Source: an uncultured Rhizobiaceae group bacterium
GTDB taxonomy: Bacteria > Pseudomonadota > Alphaproteobacteria > Rhizobiales > Rhizobiaceae
Assembly (NCBI GenBank): GCA_947501445.1
Contig: CANMVS010000006.1
Location: 1-64,000, forward strand
DNA: 64,000 nucleotides
Reading direction: 5' to 3'
The notes below the pieces were generated by a model. That model was given only the letters and a program-made list of their open reading frames with translations. It had not been told where the DNA came from and ran no database searches. The first letter of the stretch is position 1. Every line of letters begins with the position of its first letter. The translations under genes were made by a program, and so were the position numbers. Positions 1-9,462 of this stretch are shown here, one piece after another.

Positions 1-73
1 TCATCCTTGCAAATGCTCTGCTTCGAGACCAACGCGAATGGTCTCAAATTAGGCCTTGATCAAAACGGATACT

Positions 74-949
74 CTAGCCAATTTCGATGTCCAGCCCCAC
101 GTCCAGAGTAGACGCTGCCATGGTAATTTTGGACGTGGATATATAATCCACACCACTTTCTGCAACGACGCGAATTGTATCGAGGTCTATATTGCCGGAG
201 GCTTCCAGGATGCAGCGCCCGGCTGTGACATCAACCGCCTGCCGCAACACTTGCGGCGACATATTGTCCAGCAAAATAACGTCTGGCGCCGCTGTAAGCG
301 CCTCTTCCAATTGCTCAATTGTGTCGACCTCAACTTCGATCTTTACCAAATGGCCGCTGTTCTGCTTCGCGGCATTCACCGCAGGCACCACACCACCTGC
401 AATGGCAATATGGTTGTCCTTAATCAGCACGGCATCATCAAGACCGAAGCGATGATTGACGCCACCACCACAACGTACTGCATATTTTTGCAAGACGCGC
501 AGTCCCGGCAGCGTTTTGCGTGTGCAGCATACAAGGGCTTTTGTATGCTCTACTTCTCTGGCATAGGCTGCTGTCAATGTAGCAATGCCTGACAGGTGCA
601 TCAGGTAATTCAACCCGACCCGCTCCGCCGCAAGCATCGCCCGGGCGTTGCCTTCAATGCGCGCCAACGTGCGGCCCGGTTCAATGCATTCGCCATCGCG
701 AAAATTCAGATCAACCCTGATATCAGCATTCATCGTGTGGAAGGCACAGGCAAGCAGACCCATCCCGGCGATCGTGCCACTCTGCCTGGAGACGACCATG
801 GCCACGGCACGGGCATCACGCTCAATGATGGCATTGCTGGTTATGTCACCAGCGCGTCCCAGATCCTCTTCAAGCGCCATGCCTACCAGTTTTGCAACCA
901 GCAGGGGTGACAGTTCCGGCATCCGATCCGATATTGACGAAGCTGTCAT
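74..949 (-). CDS. nadC: Nicotinate-nucleotide pyrophosphorylase (carboxylating), quinolinate phosphoribosyltransferase
   Basis: Converts quinolinate and PRPP to nicotinate mononucleotide, CO2 and PPi, the last step of the de novo pathway encoded by this operon. The 291-residue protein has the family's usual length. Visible motifs are [10 protein letters not shown] (PRPP and quinolinate binding), [23 protein letters not shown] and EASGNI, typical of the type II PRTase barrel. I chose the ATG at 949 because it overlaps the nadB stop codon as ATGA and has GAGGT 7 bases upstream. An in-frame ATG at 967 lies inside nadB and would add six residues. It is the last gene of nadABC. The 73 bases to the window's left edge hold only a GAGACC/GGTCTC inverted repeat without a T-tract, so no clear terminator is seen. 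Confidence 0.96.
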   Translation of the reverse strand: MTASSISDRMPELSPLLVAKLVGMALEEDLGRAGDITSNAIIERDARAVAMVVSRQSGTIAGMGLLACAFHTMNADIRVDLNFRDGECIEPGRTLARIEGNARAMLAAERVGLNYLMHLSGIATLTAAYAREVEHTKALVCCTRKTLPGLRVLQKYAVRCGGGVNHRFGLDDAVLIKDNHIAIAGGVVPAVNAAKQNSGHLVKIEVEVDTIEQLEEALTAAPDVILLDNMSPQVLRQAVDVTAGRCILEASGNIDLDTIRVVAESGVDYISTSKITMAASTLDVGLDIEIG

Positions 950-2547
950 GCTGCTACCTCTTCGCATGCATTTTGGATTATGTTGTCGACCTGGGCTTGA
1001 GAGAGGAATGTCCGATATTGCAGATCTTCACGCTGGCGGGAATAATCCGCGCGGAAATGCCCACCGCGGCTCTCCCGACGGTTTAGTGCACCCGCAACCA
1101 CAAATTTTGCGGTCGTCAATATATTTGAAAACCGGCGTTTTCGATTATCACGATCAAGTTCCGCAATCGCTTGCGCAGCCATAATCAGGCCAGCCTGAGT
1201 ACGAACAACTCCAACATAAGTACTCATCAATTGGCGCAATTGCTGCATTTGTGGGCTGTCGTTTTCCGTAGCAATATCATCACAATCCTCATCAAACCCG
1301 TCCCAGACATCGAGTTTTGGGGCTGGTAACATTCCCTGAATATCGTCTGCGATCCTGCCTCCGAAAACCACCGCTTCCAACAGTGAATTGGAGGCCAGCC
1401 TGTTTGCGCCATGAGCACCGGTGGAGGCAACTTCACCTGCTGCCCACAGTCCATCAAGTGATGTGCGCCCGTCGGCATCGGTGAGAATACCACCCATGTG
1501 ATAATGCGCGGCCGGAACAACGGGTATTGGCTGCACCGCCGGGTCAATGCCCGCATCACGGCAATAGCCATGGACCGTTGGAAAATCCTGTTCAAAATGT
1601 GCACCAATTGCCTTTGTGCAATCCAAATAGGCACCGCGACCTGCCTGTACTTCGGCAAATATGCCCCGGGCGACAATATCGCGCGGAGCAAGTTCACCAT
1701 CGGCATGCAGGTCAAGCATGAAGCGATGGCCGGCATCATTGACCAGTGTCGCCCCGTCACCACGCAACGCTTCTGTTGCCAGGGGTGACGGATCACGTCC
1801 AATATTAATGGCGGTCGGATGAAACTGCACAAATTCCGGATCAGCAATAATAGCGCCGGCGCGCGCTGCGATCCCGATGCCGCCGCCATTTGATTGAGCC
1901 GGATTGGTGGTAACCGCATAAAGATGACCGATACCACCGGTGCAAAGAACAACCGCTCTGGTTGGAAATCTCAATCGCTGCCGCGACTGCCCGCCGTCCG
2001 GCCTTGCCACAACACCAGAGACATAACGTCCCTCTGTCGTCAGCTGCTCGACCACATAGCCCTCAAGAACCCGGATAGACGGAGTATTGCGCACAGTGGC
2101 AATGAGTGCCTCCATGATCGCCTTGCCAGCCATGTCACCACGCACGCGCACCACGCGATGTTCGCTGTGTGCGGCCTCGCGGGACAATGCAAGTTGCCCC
2201 TTCAGATCGCGATCAAATGGAACACCATACCGCAATAGATCCTCGATGCGGTCAGGGCCTTGCGACACCATGGAGCGGGCAATCTTTTCGTCAACAATAC
2301 CCGCCCCGGCAGCCAATGTGTCTTTCAGATGCTTTTCAACAGTATCACCAGCACTCACCGCTGCGGCTATGCCTGCCTGGGCCCACCCGGAGGAAGCCCC
2401 CTGCCCTATGGGCGCGGCCGCCAGCACGGTCACCGGCCTTGGCGCAAGCTTCAGAGCGCAAAAGAGGCCGGCCAGGCCGCCGCCAACGATGACCACATCA
2501 TCGGTAGTCGCCCAGACTTCTGGAGAAAACAATGCTGACTGGTTCAT
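946..2547 (-). CDS. nadB: L-aspartate oxidase
   Basis: FAD-dependent enzyme oxidising L-aspartate to iminoaspartate, which NadA condenses with dihydroxyacetone phosphate. At 533 residues it is a normal length. The N-terminal Rossmann motif [11 protein letters not shown] (about residues 18-28), the [13 protein letters not shown] segment, the HYHMGGI active-site region and [16 protein letters not shown] near residue 380 are diagnostic for the succinate dehydrogenase/aspartate oxidase flavoprotein family. The neighbours rule out a succinate dehydrogenase subunit. Its ATG overlaps the nadA stop (ATGA), and nadC overlaps its own stop in the same way, so translation is probably coupled through the operon. 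Confidence 0.97.
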   Translation of the reverse strand: MNQSALFSPEVWATTDDVVIVGGGLAGLFCALKLAPRPVTVLAAAPIGQGASSGWAQAGIAAAVSAGDTVEKHLKDTLAAGAGIVDEKIARSMVSQGPDRIEDLLRYGVPFDRDLKGQLALSREAAHSEHRVVRVRGDMAGKAIMEALIATVRNTPSIRVLEGYVVEQLTTEGRYVSGVVARPDGGQSRQRLRFPTRAVVLCTGGIGHLYAVTTNPAQSNGGGIGIAARAGAIIADPEFVQFHPTAINIGRDPSPLATEALRGDGATLVNDAGHRFMLDLHADGELAPRDIVARGIFAEVQAGRGAYLDCTKAIGAHFEQDFPTVHGYCRDAGIDPAVQPIPVVPAAHYHMGGILTDADGRTSLDGLWAAGEVASTGAHGANRLASNSLLEAVVFGGRIADDIQGMLPAPKLDVWDGFDEDCDDIATENDSPQMQQLRQLMSTYVGVVRTQAGLIMAAQAIAELDRDNRKRRFSNILTTAKFVVAGALNRRESRGGHFRADYSRQREDLQYRTFLSQAQVDNIIQNACEEVAA

Positions 2548-3623
2548 TTGCCCAGATTGACCATGCGCTCAACCGCCAGGCGTGCGCGGTCGGCAATGGC
2601 AGGATCGACTGTTACTTCTTCACGCATGAAGACCAGAGTGTCGAGGATTTTAGGCAATGTGATGCGCTTCATATGCGGGCACAGATTGCACGGTTTGACG
2701 AATTCAACACCTGGTGCCTCAGCCTCAATATTTGAGGCCATGGAACACTCGGTCACCAGGAGGACCTTTGGTGGCCGGTTGTCCTTCACATAATTGATCA
2801 TACCCGCCGTCGAGCCGGAATAATCACACACATCAATCACGTCCGGGTGGCATTCGGGGTGGCCGATAATCTGGATCGACGGATCGGCCTCCTTGTAGGC
2901 CAGCAATTCCTCGGCGGTAAAGCGCTCGTGGACTTCGCAATGTCCCTTCCAGGTCAGAATTTTTTTGGACGTCTGTTTGGCGATATTCATCGCCAGATAT
3001 TCGTCCGGAATGCAAAATACTGTATCTTCTTTCAGGCTTTCGACAATCGCCAGGGCATTTGATGAGGTGCAGCAAATGTCCGTTTCAGCCTTAACGTCGG
3101 CTGACGTATTGACATAAGTGACGACAGGCACACCGGGGTTCGCTGCCTTGAGGCGGCGAACATCTGCACCCGTGATGGATTCAGACAATGAGCACCCGGC
3201 CCTGCTATCGGGTATCAATACCGTTTTGTGCGGATTGAGCAGCTTTGATGTCTCAGCCATGAAGTGAACACCGCATTGGACGATGATCTCGGCATCAACG
3301 CTGCCCGCCTCACGCGCCAATTGCAGACTGTCTCCAACGATATCAGAGACGCAGTGGAATATTTCAGGGGTCTGATAATTATGCGCGAGGATAACCGCAC
3401 CGCGCTCCTTTTTCAGCCGGTTGATCGCATGAATATAAGGGGCAAATACGGGCCATTCGATCGCCGGAATATGGTCTTTCACACGCTCGTAAAGCGGCGC
3501 GGTTTCACGCGCGACAGCAGGCGTATAATCAAGGTCCGGCATGTCCTTCAGTCCAAAGCGCTCCGCAGCAGCGCTGATTGGCTCTTCAGCCCAATTTTTA
3601 CGCGCGGTATCGAAAACGTTCAT
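2544..3623 (-). CDS. nadA: Quinolinate synthase A
   Basis: [4Fe-4S] enzyme making quinolinate from iminoaspartate and dihydroxyacetone phosphate. The 359-residue protein shows the three-fold repeated NadA architecture. Conserved segments are [24 protein letters not shown] (first cluster cysteine), CCTSSNA (middle region), [17 protein letters not shown] and CNLCPHMKR (last cluster cysteine). It is the first gene of the nadABC operon, overlapping nadB by four bases. A 35-bp perfect palindrome 52 bases upstream of the start is the probable operator. Confidence 0.97.
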   Translation of the reverse strand: MNVFDTARKNWAEEPISAAAERFGLKDMPDLDYTPAVARETAPLYERVKDHIPAIEWPVFAPYIHAINRLKKERGAVILAHNYQTPEIFHCVSDIVGDSLQLAREAGSVDAEIIVQCGVHFMAETSKLLNPHKTVLIPDSRAGCSLSESITGADVRRLKAANPGVPVVTYVNTSADVKAETDICCTSSNALAIVESLKEDTVFCIPDEYLAMNIAKQTSKKILTWKGHCEVHERFTAEELLAYKEADPSIQIIGHPECHPDVIDVCDYSGSTAGMINYVKDNRPPKVLLVTECSMASNIEAEAPGVEFVKPCNLCPHMKRITLPKILDTLVFMREEVTVDPAIADRARLAVERMVNLGK

Positions 3624-4068
3624 CGTATCTGTCCTGTGTCTGCGCCACCCATCAGCGGCTCACCAGAAGCTGGCACATGCCTTTTGCTCAATGTGAGCAA
3701 AAGGCATGTAAAATGAAAACCGGCAAGCCGGTCCGACCTTTACTTAGGCCCGTTTTCCGTGGTTGGCAAGTCGTGTCGTGCTAATATCACCGCCCACACA
3801 GTTCACGTATTGCGACGATCCGGGACAATTTTGCAACCCGGATGCAGTAATATCTTTTTGCCGCTTTGTCACAATGCGATACGCGAAGAGGCGTATGCAC
3901 GCGTTTTGAAACAATTGCATTTTCATTTTCGATCTATCTGATCTGAGGAAGAAATTTGTTGCTTTGAAACGGCTGCGTACTAGTTTGGTCAGAATACTGG
4001 CCCTCTGAATGCTGGTATTCTTTAACGGGCGACAATGTGTGTTAGGCACGCTTATGCAAGGATCCGAA
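3624..4068. other. Intergenic region between divergent nadA and the MFS gene
   Basis: 445 bases without a supportable gene. It holds the promoter side of nadABC with the palindrome at 3675-3709 (listed separately) and the leader of the MFS gene. Reading frames crossing it show no family resemblance and no good ribosome binding site. Confidence 0.6.
3675..3709. promoter_or_regulatory. Perfect palindrome upstream of nadABC, candidate NAD-biosynthesis operator
   Basis: Two 16-base arms (3675-3690 and 3694-3709), exactly complementary, with a 3-base centre. The core reads TTTTGCTCA-atg-TGAGCAAAA. It lies 52 to 86 bases upstream of the nadA start. No T-tract follows on either strand, so it looks like an operator rather than a terminator. 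Alphaproteobacterial nadABC operons are known to be controlled by NadQ-type regulators; assigning this site to NadQ is inference, since I cannot compare the motif here. Confidence 0.6.
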
Positions 4069-5292
4069 ATGGCACAGCCGCATGCGCGGGACAACTTTCC
4101 CTGGATCGTCATAACCGCCGGCTGTCTTATCGCGGCCCTGACGCTGGGTCCACGCTCGGTGATGGGTTTTTTCCAACTTCCAATGCTTGCAGAGTTGAAT
4201 TGGAACCGCACAACTTTCGGATTGGCAATGGCGGTTCAGAATCTTTGCTGGGGCTTTGGCCAACCGGTGTTCGGCGCCATTGCAGACCGATATGGAACCG
4301 CCCGAGTCCTGTGCCTTTCCGGCCTGCTCTATGCGGGCGGACTTTATCTCATGGCCACCGCCGACGCACCGGTATGGCTCCATATCGGCGGCGGCGTCAT
4401 GATTGGACTTGCCGTTGCATCCGGATCTTTCGGAATCCTTTTTGCCGCCTTTGCCCGCAATGTCTCGCCGGAAAAACGATCCCTGGCATTTGGCTTTGCT
4501 ACGGCAGCCGGGTCTGCCGGCATGTTTTTGTTTGCACCCATCACCCAGGGGCTCATCAATGCATTCGGATGGTCCGATGCACTGATTTATCTGGGTATTG
4601 CCATGCTGGTCGTCCCTGTCCTGGCAATATCACTTCGTGGCAATTCCAGTTCCGGAAAGCAATCTGCTGTTGAGTTTGAGCAAACCGTGCGGCAGGCATT
4701 GCGTGAAGCCATGACCCACAACAGCTTTTTGCTGCTGACGGCGGGTTTCTTTGTTTGCGGCTTTCAGGTTGCTTTCATGGTTGCTCATTTACCGGCCTAT
4801 ATCGGTGATATCGGCCTGGATGCAAATTACGCTGTTCTGGCCATCGCCCTCATTGGATTTTTCAACATTTTTGGCTCATTGGGCGCTGGGATATATGGTC
4901 AAAAACATTCCAAACCAATGTTTCTTGTCGGCCTTTATGTGGCCAGATCCATCGCAGTCACGGTGTTTTTGCTGGTGCCGCATACGAGCACCAGCGTTAT
5001 TATCTTTGCCAGTGCAATGGGCCTTTTCTGGCTCTCTACAGTACCGCCGACAAATGCCCTCGTTGCCATCATGTTTGGAACGCGGCACCTTGGCCTGCTG
5101 GGTGGCATTGTGTTTTTCTCCCACCAACTCGGCTCGTTTCTGGGTGTATGGTTGGGCGGTTACCTTTTTGATCTGTTCGGATCATATGACCCGGTATGGT
5201 GGCTCAGTGTTGCACTGGGTCTGTTTGCAGCCATCGTACACTGGCCAATTCGTGAGCAGGCTGTCCCCAGAGCGCTGCCAGCCAGTGGTTAG
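4069..5292 (+). CDS. MFS transporter, oxalate/formate or monocarboxylate antiporter-like
   Basis: Inner-membrane secondary carrier of 407 residues, with about twelve hydrophobic segments and the MFS loop-2/3 signature (GAIADRYGTARV, about residues 70-81). The N-terminal line TAGCLIAALTLGPRSVMGFF and the pattern GFFVCGFQVAFMVAHLPAYI in the second half resemble the OxlT/MCT-like branch. The substrate cannot be read from sequence. I chose the ATG at 4069 because AAGGA lies 7 bases upstream; in-frame starts at 4009 and 4054 lack such a site. The gene is divergent from nadABC and convergent with recO, with 9 bases between stops. Confidence 0.85.
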   Translation: MAQPHARDNFPWIVITAGCLIAALTLGPRSVMGFFQLPMLAELNWNRTTFGLAMAVQNLCWGFGQPVFGAIADRYGTARVLCLSGLLYAGGLYLMATADAPVWLHIGGGVMIGLAVASGSFGILFAAFARNVSPEKRSLAFGFATAAGSAGMFLFAPITQGLINAFGWSDALIYLGIAMLVVPVLAISLRGNSSSGKQSAVEFEQTVRQALREAMTHNSFLLLTAGFFVCGFQVAFMVAHLPAYIGDIGLDANYAVLAIALIGFFNIFGSLGAGIYGQKHSKPMFLVGLYVARSIAVTVFLLVPHTSTSVIIFASAMGLFWLSTVPPTNALVAIMFGTRHLGLLGGIVFFSHQLGSFLGVWLGGYLFDLFGSYDPVWWLSVALGLFAAIVHWPIREQAVPRALPASG

Positions 5293-5301
5293 AGCACGCC
5301 T

Positions 5302-6030
5302 TCAATTCATCGCTTTCAATGCCGCCTGAACGAAGCCCGTGCGTGCATCCGGGGCATCAAGCCCTCTGGGTTCATAGACGTGACGTGCAAGAAAGTACCC
5401 GGTCAGTTCAAAGGCCTGTGCCAGGCTCTCCTGATCGGCGGAAAGGGAACTGCCTTTGGTCAGAAAATCTGGCAGTACAAGCATTTTATCGGCCCAGGGC
5501 AGCCCCGCCTCAAGTGACACAGCACGCCCCGTTTTTGGCGATACAAAGCTTAGCTGCCGGGTTGTTCCCGTTGCCGCACATTGTGTCAAATCCAGACCAA
5601 AGCCGAGATCCTCCAGCATTGCCAGCTCGAAGCGAATAAACAGCTCACCAGCGCTTTCCGGCAAATGCAGATTTTCTAGAATAATTCCCAGCGCTTCATA
5701 AAGGTGCGGATGGGGATCGCGCTCCGGTAACAGACGCAAAAGCGCTGCCATCGCCTGAACACCATACACGGCGGTGGCCGTTTCCATCAGTCGGGCAGCG
5801 CGCAATTGTGTTGGTTCTATCTGGTAGGTACCAAGATGCTGGTCAAGTCGGGCGCGCCAGGTCAGTGCCACCTCATTGCCCGGTTGCAAAACCGGTTGCA
5901 ACCGTCGCGAACGCCCGCCGCGCACCAACCCCAGATGACGGCCACGGGCCTGTGTCATCACCTCTGCGATCACACTTGATTCCCCATGGCGGCGTACGCC
6001 AAGGATTATGCCTTCATCCTGCCATTCCAT
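5302..6030 (-). CDS. recO: DNA repair protein RecO
   Basis: RecFOR-pathway mediator that helps load RecA on SSB-coated single-stranded DNA. The 242-residue protein begins [17 protein letters not shown], continues with an OB-fold N-terminal domain ([18 protein letters not shown]) and has the helical C-terminal domain with [24 protein letters not shown]-type sequence usual for alphaproteobacterial RecO. It lies 15 bases after era and is the last gene of the lepB-rnc-era-recO unit. Confidence 0.95.
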   Translation of the reverse strand: MEWQDEGIILGVRRHGESSVIAEVMTQARGRHLGLVRGGRSRRLQPVLQPGNEVALTWRARLDQHLGTYQIEPTQLRAARLMETATAVYGVQAMAALLRLLPERDPHPHLYEALGIILENLHLPESAGELFIRFELAMLEDLGFGLDLTQCAATGTTRQLSFVSPKTGRAVSLEAGLPWADKMLVLPDFLTKGSSLSADQESLAQAFELTGYFLARHVYEPRGLDAPDARTGFVQAALKAMN

Positions 6031-6045
6031 TGGGCGAATTTGTTC

Positions 6046-7014
6046 CTAACCGGTTGGAAATTCAAGCCCCATCTCACGATAGCGTTCTGGATCATTCCCC
6101 CAGTTTCCGCGCACTTTGACAAAAAGAAACAGATGAACATTCTGCTCCAGGATACCACCAATCTCCTTGCGGGCGCTTTGACTGATATGTTTGATCGTTT
6201 CGCCTTTGCGACCAAGAACTATTTTTTTCTGGCTGTCGCGCTCAACATAAATCACCTGTTCAATGCGCACGCTGCCATCCTTGCGTTCTTCCCAGCTCTC
6301 GGTCTCAACATGGGATGAATAGGGCAGTTCCTGATGTAACCGCAGATAAAGTTTCTCGCGGGTAATCTCAGCGGCTAGAAGGCGCATCGGTATATCGGTG
6401 ATCTGGTCTTCCGGATAGTACCAAGGCCCCTCCGGTAGTGTTTTTGCCAGATAGTCAAGCAGGTCCTTACAGCCTGCCCCGCGCAGCGCTGAAATCATGA
6501 AAGTCTCATCGAATGATGTGATTTCATTTGCCTTTGCCGATAATTCAAGAAGTGCCTCAGGGCGCACCCGGTCAATTTTGTTCAGCAGCAGTATTTTGGT
6601 ACGTTTGACGTCTGTCAGACCTTCCAGAATAGTCTGGGCATCGCCAACGATGCCGCGCTCGGCATCAATGAGCACAAAAATGACATCGGCGTCGTGCGCA
6701 CCACCCCATGCGGATGTTACCATTGCCCTGTCCAATCGGCGCTTTGGCTTGAATATGCCTGGCGTATCGATGAAAACAATCTGCGCACGGTTGTGTATGA
6801 CGATGCCGCGAACCAGCGCACGGGTTGTCTGCACCTTGTGGCTGACAATTGAAACTTTCGCTCCAACCAGATGATTTAGCAACGTTGATTTACCGGCATT
6901 GGGCGCACCAATCAGCGCCACGAACCCCGAATGGGTTGGCGTCTGCAGATCGCTTTCATCCGTTGTCGGGTCTTCATTGTCAGCCGGTGCTGGTTTTTCG
7001 TTCGACTGTGTCAT
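6046..7014 (-). CDS. era: GTPase Era
   Basis: Ribosome-associated GTPase that assists 16S rRNA 3'-end maturation and 30S assembly. The 322-residue protein has all G motifs: G1 GAPNAGKST, G3 DTPG, G4 NKID, and a C-terminal KH domain (GRKGETIKHISQSARKEI). The ATG at 7014 overlaps the rnc stop as ATGA; the frame extends to a TTG at 7026, which is less likely. An acidic low-complexity N-terminal tail of about 30 residues precedes the GTPase domain, as in several alphaproteobacterial Era proteins. Downstream of rnc and upstream of recO. Confidence 0.96.
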   Translation of the reverse strand: MTQSNEKPAPADNEDPTTDESDLQTPTHSGFVALIGAPNAGKSTLLNHLVGAKVSIVSHKVQTTRALVRGIVIHNRAQIVFIDTPGIFKPKRRLDRAMVTSAWGGAHDADVIFVLIDAERGIVGDAQTILEGLTDVKRTKILLLNKIDRVRPEALLELSAKANEITSFDETFMISALRGAGCKDLLDYLAKTLPEGPWYYPEDQITDIPMRLLAAEITREKLYLRLHQELPYSSHVETESWEERKDGSVRIEQVIYVERDSQKKIVLGRKGETIKHISQSARKEIGGILEQNVHLFLFVKVRGNWGNDPERYREMGLEFPTG

Positions 7015-7718
7015 TGCGGGTTCCAAATACCTTCGCGCTCGAGCAATTTTGTTGCGGCACTTTGCTCTGCAGCACGCCGCGAGCGTCCAAGCCCTGCCTC
7101 CGCTTCAACACCCCTGACCTGTACGCGGACAGTGAACATTGGATCGTGATCGGGTCCGGAACGCTCAATTATCGTGTAGGATGGCGCCTCACCGGTACGG
7201 CTGTGGGCCCATTCCTGTAATTCTGTTTTGGCATCACGCCGGGCATCAGCGGATGCCTTGGCCCGGCTCTCCCAGTTGCGCATGATGAATGCCCGCGCGG
7301 CTTCCAGTCCGGAATCAAGATAAATCGCTGCTATCAGCGATTCCATAACATCGGCACGAACATTTGCCATCCGTTTGCCGGTCAGGCTTTTCACGTCAGC
7401 GCCCGTGCGAATATACCGGTGCAGTTCCAGCTCATCGGCTACCTCGGCACAGGTTTGTGCACTCACAAGCTGGTTGAGCCGTACCGAAAGATCGCCCTCC
7501 TTGGCCGCAGGAAACAGGGAAAACAACAACTCGGCTATCACAAGACCCAGAACACGATCACCTAAAAACTCAAGTCTTTCATAGTTCCCCTGACCAGCGG
7601 TTCTGGCACTGGAGTGAGTCAAGGCACGCTCCAGGCGCTTGCAGTTATCGAATGTATATCCAAGGACCTGCTTCAATCGGTCCTGATCGTGCTGCGACAG
7701 GGCAGTCGTCTGGTTCAT
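7011..7718 (-). CDS. rnc: Ribonuclease III
   Basis: Double-strand-specific endoribonuclease for rRNA and mRNA processing. The 235-residue protein has the RNase III signature ERLEFLGDRVLGLV (about residues 44-57), the second acidic site DVMESLIAAIYLDSG, and a C-terminal dsRNA-binding domain (DAKTELQEWAH through RRAAEQSAATKLLE). The start overlaps the lepB stop (ATGA) and the stop overlaps the era start. Confidence 0.97.
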   Translation of the reverse strand: MNQTTALSQHDQDRLKQVLGYTFDNCKRLERALTHSSARTAGQGNYERLEFLGDRVLGLVIAELLFSLFPAAKEGDLSVRLNQLVSAQTCAEVADELELHRYIRTGADVKSLTGKRMANVRADVMESLIAAIYLDSGLEAARAFIMRNWESRAKASADARRDAKTELQEWAHSRTGEAPSYTIIERSGPDHDPMFTVRVQVRGVEAEAGLGRSRRAAEQSAATKLLEREGIWNPQ

Positions 7719-8458
7719 TCAGTCATCTCGAACAATCGGCCAACGCGCATCTCACTTGGCCATTTCCAAATCTCCAGGGGTGAAGAATCGCCACCAATGG
7801 AAAAGAAAATCATCTCGGCACGGCCGACAAAATTCTCAAGCGGGACATAACCTACATCAAACCGACTGTCTGCCGAATTGTCACGGTTGTCCCCCATCAT
7901 GAAGTAATGACCGGCTGGAACCAGAAACTCACGCGTATTGTCGCCAATTGAGTTAGGTGTCTGATCCAATGTATCAAAGGAAACACCATTTGGCAGTGTT
8001 TCACGGTAGATCGGTGTATCACTTCCCGTGTCATAGCTGCCATCAGCGCGGAATTCACCCGCCCGCACACGTTCAATAGGGGTTCCATTGATGTGCAATA
8101 CACTGTTGATCATTTGAATGCGATCGCCAGGCAATCCAACAACGCGTTTGATATAGTCAATTTTGGGATTGCGCGGCAAACGGAATACGGCAATGTCACC
8201 ACGTTTTGGTTCGCCACTCCAAATTCGCCCCGAAAACAGATTGGGTGAAAACGGGAAGGAATACCGTGAATAGCCATAGGCGTATTTGGATACGAACAGA
8301 TAGTCACCAACCAAAAGGGTCGGCATCATCGATCCTGAAGGGATCGAAAACGGCTGAAACAGAAAGCTGCGGATGACAAGAGCCAATAGCAATGCCTGAA
8401 CAATAACTTTCAGTGTTTCACCAAAGGTGGATTCTTTTTTCTCGACCTTATCAGACAC
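7715..8458 (-). CDS. lepB: Signal peptidase I
   Basis: Membrane-anchored serine/lysine peptidase that removes Sec and Tat signal peptides. In the 247-residue protein an N-terminal transmembrane segment (VIVQALLLALVIRSFLF) is followed by the catalytic serine box PSGSMMPTL, the lysine box KRVVGLPGD and the late signature MGDNRDNSADSR. The start is a GTG with AAGG about 10 bases upstream. In many Hyphomicrobiales acpS lies directly upstream; here there are only about 230 non-coding bases before the DUF2062 gene. Confidence 0.96.
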   Translation of the reverse strand: MSDKVEKKESTFGETLKVIVQALLLALVIRSFLFQPFSIPSGSMMPTLLVGDYLFVSKYAYGYSRYSFPFSPNLFSGRIWSGEPKRGDIAVFRLPRNPKIDYIKRVVGLPGDRIQMINSVLHINGTPIERVRAGEFRADGSYDTGSDTPIYRETLPNGVSFDTLDQTPNSIGDNTREFLVPAGHYFMMGDNRDNSADSRFDVGYVPLENFVGRAEMIFFSIGGDSSPLEIWKWPSEMRVGRLFEMTE

Positions 8459-8690
8459 GCTTGCGAACCTTCTATGTAAGTTTGATGTGCTGCTTAGTAG
8501 TGTGATGCCGCATAATTGTAAATGGACGGTGATCAGGGCTGAACCGACAGTTCAGTAACGAATTCCAATTCCCTATTGAAAAATTGCGTTACCGGGCAGG
8601 ATGAAGTGTCACATGGCATTGCATGAGACGACATTCAAGCCCAACTGTGCCCGGGACGTTGACACCGCCAGATGATTGAAGCCGCATCAT

Positions 8691-9272
8691 TCAGACGGTC
8701 TGACCACCGCGTACATTCGCTTCACCGGCACGCTTTTTCAGCAACCGTTTGCGCCTTTGTGCCTGAAATGTTGCAACGCTCATATAGGTGACAATGTAGA
8801 ACAGCAACCCGAATCCTATCGCAAAGGGCATACAGCCAAGCAACATGGGCTTGAGAACCGGCTGCCAAAGCTGATTGAGATCCAGATCACGAAACAGCCG
8901 CCCGAGATGAATGCTGGGAACCTTGCCCTGAAAATTGTCTACGAGCATATACATGCCGAGTTTGTAGCTCGCAGTCCAGATGAAGGGAAACGTAAGCGGA
9001 TTGCCAAATGCGGTCCCCAAAGCGGAAGCGATAACGTTTCCGGCGCAAATATAGGCAAGAGCTGCGGCGATAATGAAGTGAAATCCGACAAATGGTAACC
9101 AGGACGCAAAGACACCTGCAGCAACACCAGCGGCAATTGCGTGCGGCGTGGCAGTCAGACGCAATATGCGTTTACCAAAATATTGGAATGAGCGCGAAAA
9201 AGAACGCCGCGGCCACAGGAACACCCGGACCGTTTCCAATACTCTTGCAGGTTTGCGACGGCGAAACAGCAT
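8691..9272 (-). CDS. DUF2062 domain membrane protein
   Basis: Conserved 193-residue membrane protein. The DUF2062 core is seen in ATPHAIAAGVAAGVFASWLPF and GNVIASALGTAFGNPLTFPFIW, two hydrophobic stretches, followed by a further helix near residue 150 (LLGCMPFAIGFGLLFYIVTYM). The C-terminal tail is basic (AQRRKRLLKKRAG). The family is membrane-associated and of unknown function. It sits between rsh and lepB, its usual position in this order. Confidence 0.85.
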   Translation of the reverse strand: MLFRRRKPARVLETVRVFLWPRRSFSRSFQYFGKRILRLTATPHAIAAGVAAGVFASWLPFVGFHFIIAAALAYICAGNVIASALGTAFGNPLTFPFIWTASYKLGMYMLVDNFQGKVPSIHLGRLFRDLDLNQLWQPVLKPMLLGCMPFAIGFGLLFYIVTYMSVATFQAQRRKRLLKKRAGEANVRGGQTV

Positions 9273-9462
9273 TCTGCAGTTTTATCCCTTATTGCTCACA
9301 ACCGACACCAAAATATGCGTGTCAGCGTCTATATCCACTGCGGTACACAAAGGCATCGCAGATTGCCCAAAACTATATTTCACCAACAGGTCGCCACTGC
9401 GGTTCGGGGTGGGTTTTACATTTTCTGGCCCGGCGGACCAGGAAAACCCCGATCAAACCTAT

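Noticed and set aside
19-50. GAGACC/GGTCTC hairpin as the nadABC terminator
   Set aside because: A 6-bp stem with a 9-base loop and no T-tract on the nadC strand.
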